From Phoronis ovalis (taxonomy: Eukaryota; Phoronida; Phoronidae), in contig JAOXYB010074388.1 in NCBI GenBank assembly GCA_028565635.1, positions 1-23,622 on the forward strand: a stretch of DNA of 23,622 bases, written 5' to 3'. Positions 21,468 to 23,622 of the stretch are shown piece after piece. The notes beneath the pieces are model-generated. The model searched no databases and had not been told where the DNA came from. It was given only the letters and a program-made list of their open reading frames with translations. Made by a program: the position numbers and the translations under genes. Every line of letters begins with the position of its first letter. Position 1 is the first letter of the stretch.

Positions 21468-22598
21468 TCACAACATATTGTTTCTCGAATTTTTGTAAAA
21501 TTCTATTCTTTTCAAGTCATTGGCTTCTCTACAAGTATATTTGAGTAGTTTTAATGGTTGTGTACGTAATACATCGGGAGATGATCCTAATATTGAAAGT
21601 TTTGGCATACTTTCCAACATAGTGTTCCTGTTAGTAGATTTCCAGCTCATCATTTTACACCACTCCTTTCTCACAGACCTTATAGCAAAGCCATAAAAAT
21701 AACAATTCAGTGCAGCATTACCGTAGCCAAGTATCAAAAATACACGCAACAGCCACTGTTTCAGACCATCCCCTTGCAAAGAGGACGCGTGTGTTTCATC
21801 TGTGTAAAAAGTCATTAGCGTAACCATACTGCAAGGCCAAGAAACAGAGAAGTAAAAAACCATGACAACAAGAACGACCAAACCACGTTTTATTTTTTTT
21901 GTGTGGCTTTGACACCGGCTTTGACAACGAACTAAGTTTCCACTACGGCGAAAATATGCAATATTAATTATTTTGCAATAGCAAACAATGAAAATGATTA
22001 CTGCAATGAATTCAATTGTTATGCATAATATAAAAAAGCCTCTTGGAAAATATGCTGTTATCGTACAGCTTCTAACTTCGTCTGTGATTATTGTATTCCA
22101 TCCAAAAATTGGTAAGCATGATAGAATGACAGCGGCTATCCATTTTATGATGATAACTCTTTTAGTTCTTTTTGTTGTGACAATTGAATGATAACGAAGT
22201 GGGTACTGCACCGCAACTAAACGCTCCAAAACAATAGTTAACAGAGTAAATGCCGACGCAAAATAGTGCACGATACTTGCTGACAGTAGTACTAGACAGG
22301 CATATGCTGGAATATATAGAGGAACAGCACCACGGACTATTTGAAATGGGGTATTTATTGTGGCCACTATCAAATCAGCTATGGCAAGGTCTATAATTAA
22401 ATAGTTTGTACACGTATGCAAAGCTTTGTTCTTCCTAATTACTATGATCAAGCAACAATTTCCTACAATAGCTGCTGTACCAACTAGCACTAAAAAAACA
22501 TTAAGCCATATCGGATTAGGTTGATAAGCATCTGATTCCATAATGTTCGTACCATTGTGTCCGGCTTCATAATTATCTAGTGCCACGTTTTCCTTCAT
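21468..22598 (-). CDS. Rhodopsin-family (class A) G protein-coupled receptor, single exon
   Basis: The frame encodes 376 residues with seven hydrophobic segments, the class A length. Seen: an N-glycosylation sequon NGT at 15; TM1 with GN at 46-47; TM2 with LAIAD (Asp75); Cys101 before TM3 and Cys178 in loop 2 for the usual disulphide. Then come LERLVAVQYPLRY after TM3 (Glu125-Arg126-Leu127 in place of DRY), Trp153 in TM4, Tyr207 in TM5, FSVSWP in TM6 (Trp254, Pro255), and NCYFY at 298-302 in TM7, where NPxxY has Cys for Pro. A basic helix 8 (IRSVRKEW) and a tail of about 65 residues follow. The start ATG has A at -3. Lack of introns and these variants are common in amine-, adenosine- or peptide-receptor-like expansions of cnidarians and other invertebrates. 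The ligand cannot be told. The plus-strand ORF at 21988-22191 is a shadow. Confidence 0.94.
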   Translation of the reverse strand: MKENVALDNYEAGHNGTNIMESDAYQPNPIWLNVFLVLVGTAAIVGNCCLIIVIRKNKALHTCTNYLIIDLAIADLIVATINTPFQIVRGAVPLYIPAYACLVLLSASIVHYFASAFTLLTIVLERLVAVQYPLRYHSIVTTKRTKRVIIIKWIAAVILSCLPIFGWNTIITDEVRSCTITAYFPRGFFILCITIEFIAVIIFIVCYCKIINIAYFRRSGNLVRCQSRCQSHTKKIKRGLVVLVVMVFYFSVSWPCSMVTLMTFYTDETHASSLQGDGLKQWLLRVFLILGYGNAALNCYFYGFAIRSVRKEWCKMMSWKSTNRNTMLESMPKLSILGSSPDVLRTQPLKLLKYTCREANDLKRIEFYKNSRNNML

Positions 22599-23622
22599 AG
22601 TTAAAGTGAATGTCCGACAAAGTGTAAATAATTTTCGTACAATTTGTAATTAATGTATAGTCATGAAGAACACGACCCGAAATTTTTAGCTTTAGCGTAT
22701 AATAAATGAACACATTAATTGCGATTTCTAGTTCTCTACAACTTTGCAGATGGAGTTGTTATTAAACAAAAATTGATTAAAATCACGATTCAGTTAGTCT
22801 CGTTGGTTTCTCTCATATTCCTAGAAAATGTTACATATTATTTATGACGGCAATTCGCCGTTAATATCCAGCACGATAAAGTTTTGTGTTGCTCCAACAC
22901 TGTGTTAAATTTTACGAAGAGAGAGTTAGTAAGAAAATGGATTAAAACACAACTGCTCTCTACGCCTTGGTAGGTGTCCCTTTTTTGCGGTAGTATTTAA
23001 AAATCCTGTATATGTGATGGAAATTCAGTTTCTGCTAATAATAACGTCTTTTAATTAAAATTATACGCGATTGACTAACAAATATTAAACTGCGTATGAG
23101 CAACAACACAATTATTAGTGAGCACCCGCAGTTTTTACTTGAATTTACAGTGGTATATATAATTATAGTTTAATTATTAAGAATTGTAGCCTATAGTGTT
23201 TTCATTAAATTAATCAATCTTAAAGATTTTTTAAAAACAGGTTATATAGCTCATTAACTTATCATGGCTTAGCTACTAATAAAATGTATGTAACAAGTGC
23301 TTTTACAAGAAATTTATTTAAGCCCCAACTTCTTAACGTGAAGTTACATTGTAGGTTATTTTTAGGTATTTCCGGTGATCTTATTTACGGAAATTCCTAG
23401 CTTAGAAGTTATAAAAAGTAAGTACTCCTGCTCGTGTACACATTGGTATAACTCTAAAATTAAATCAGACATTTTATGTAGTCCTAGCAATACCCCGGAT
23501 TCCTCGGTAAGTTATCGTTTCTAAAGTTATTTTGTAGTTCAGCTATGACTGTGTGGCGCATCAAGTTATTGAATTGTAAACAATTCGCTGGAAGTAGGAA
23601 GTACAAGTGATCTGTTCCACTC
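22599..23622. other. Upstream region of the GPCR, no gene seen
   Basis: AT-rich with only short frames. Two small hairpins occur close together, AACTTC...GAAGTT near 23328 and ATTTCCG...CGGAAAT near 23369. The receptor promoter and any 5'-UTR exon would lie here, but no signal is decisive. Confidence 0.4.

Noticed and set aside
1-23622. CRISPR arrays, bacterial operons, phage or integrated viral genes
   Set aside because: Nothing of this type is seen; genes are intron-bearing metazoan families and the repeats are eukaryotic MITEs or minisatellites.

Overview
The window looks like animal (metazoan) nuclear DNA. It is AT-rich, genes are split by GT-AG introns, and there is one eukaryotic tRNA gene, many short inverted-repeat elements and a minisatellite. 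Four protein genes are supported. The closest fit is an invertebrate, most likely a cnidarian or other non-bilaterian: a secreted peptide-amidation-type copper monooxygenase in many small exons, a complete BFAR gene, and a single-exon rhodopsin-like receptor with non-canonical motifs. The species assignment is inference only; the gene families are much firmer.

Layout. (1) Positions 1-7649, minus strand: a PHM-type (peptidylglycine alpha-hydroxylating monooxygenase) gene reconstructed from at least nine small exons whose splice phases all agree. It runs off the left edge of the window. None of its exons is obvious as a long ORF. Its second intron carries a tRNA-Val(CAC) gene on the opposite strand and a 340-bp foldback element. 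(2) Positions 7650-11011: mostly intergenic, with a 61-bp exact tandem duplication, a hAT-like MITE with an 8-bp target duplication, two weak leader-like exons and a 173-bp near-perfect palindrome. (3) Positions 11012-15663, minus strand: a complete seven-exon BFAR gene (RING, SAM and membrane segments). (4) Positions 16698-18534, plus strand: PGS1, in two exons. BFAR and PGS1 are head-to-head and share about 1 kb of upstream DNA, into which a second hAT-like MITE has inserted; an ETS/GABP-type site lies just upstream of PGS1. (5) Positions 18535-21467: non-coding, with a 41-bp minisatellite. (6) Positions 21468-22598, minus strand: a single-exon rhodopsin-family GPCR. (7) Positions 22599-23622: no gene seen.

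How the genes relate. There is no operon or dedicated pathway. PGS1 makes phosphatidylglycerophosphate for mitochondrial cardiolipin. BFAR is an ER-membrane RING E3 ligase linked to apoptosis control. The PHM-type enzyme would act in the secretory pathway, and the GPCR at the cell surface. The PHM enzyme and the receptor could both serve peptide signalling, but nothing in the sequence links them directly.

The points most worth a second look are the PHM-type gene, whose copper-binding methionine could not be found; the pair of related MITEs with different internal repeats of about 31 bp; and the MITE inside the BFAR/PGS1 divergent promoter.
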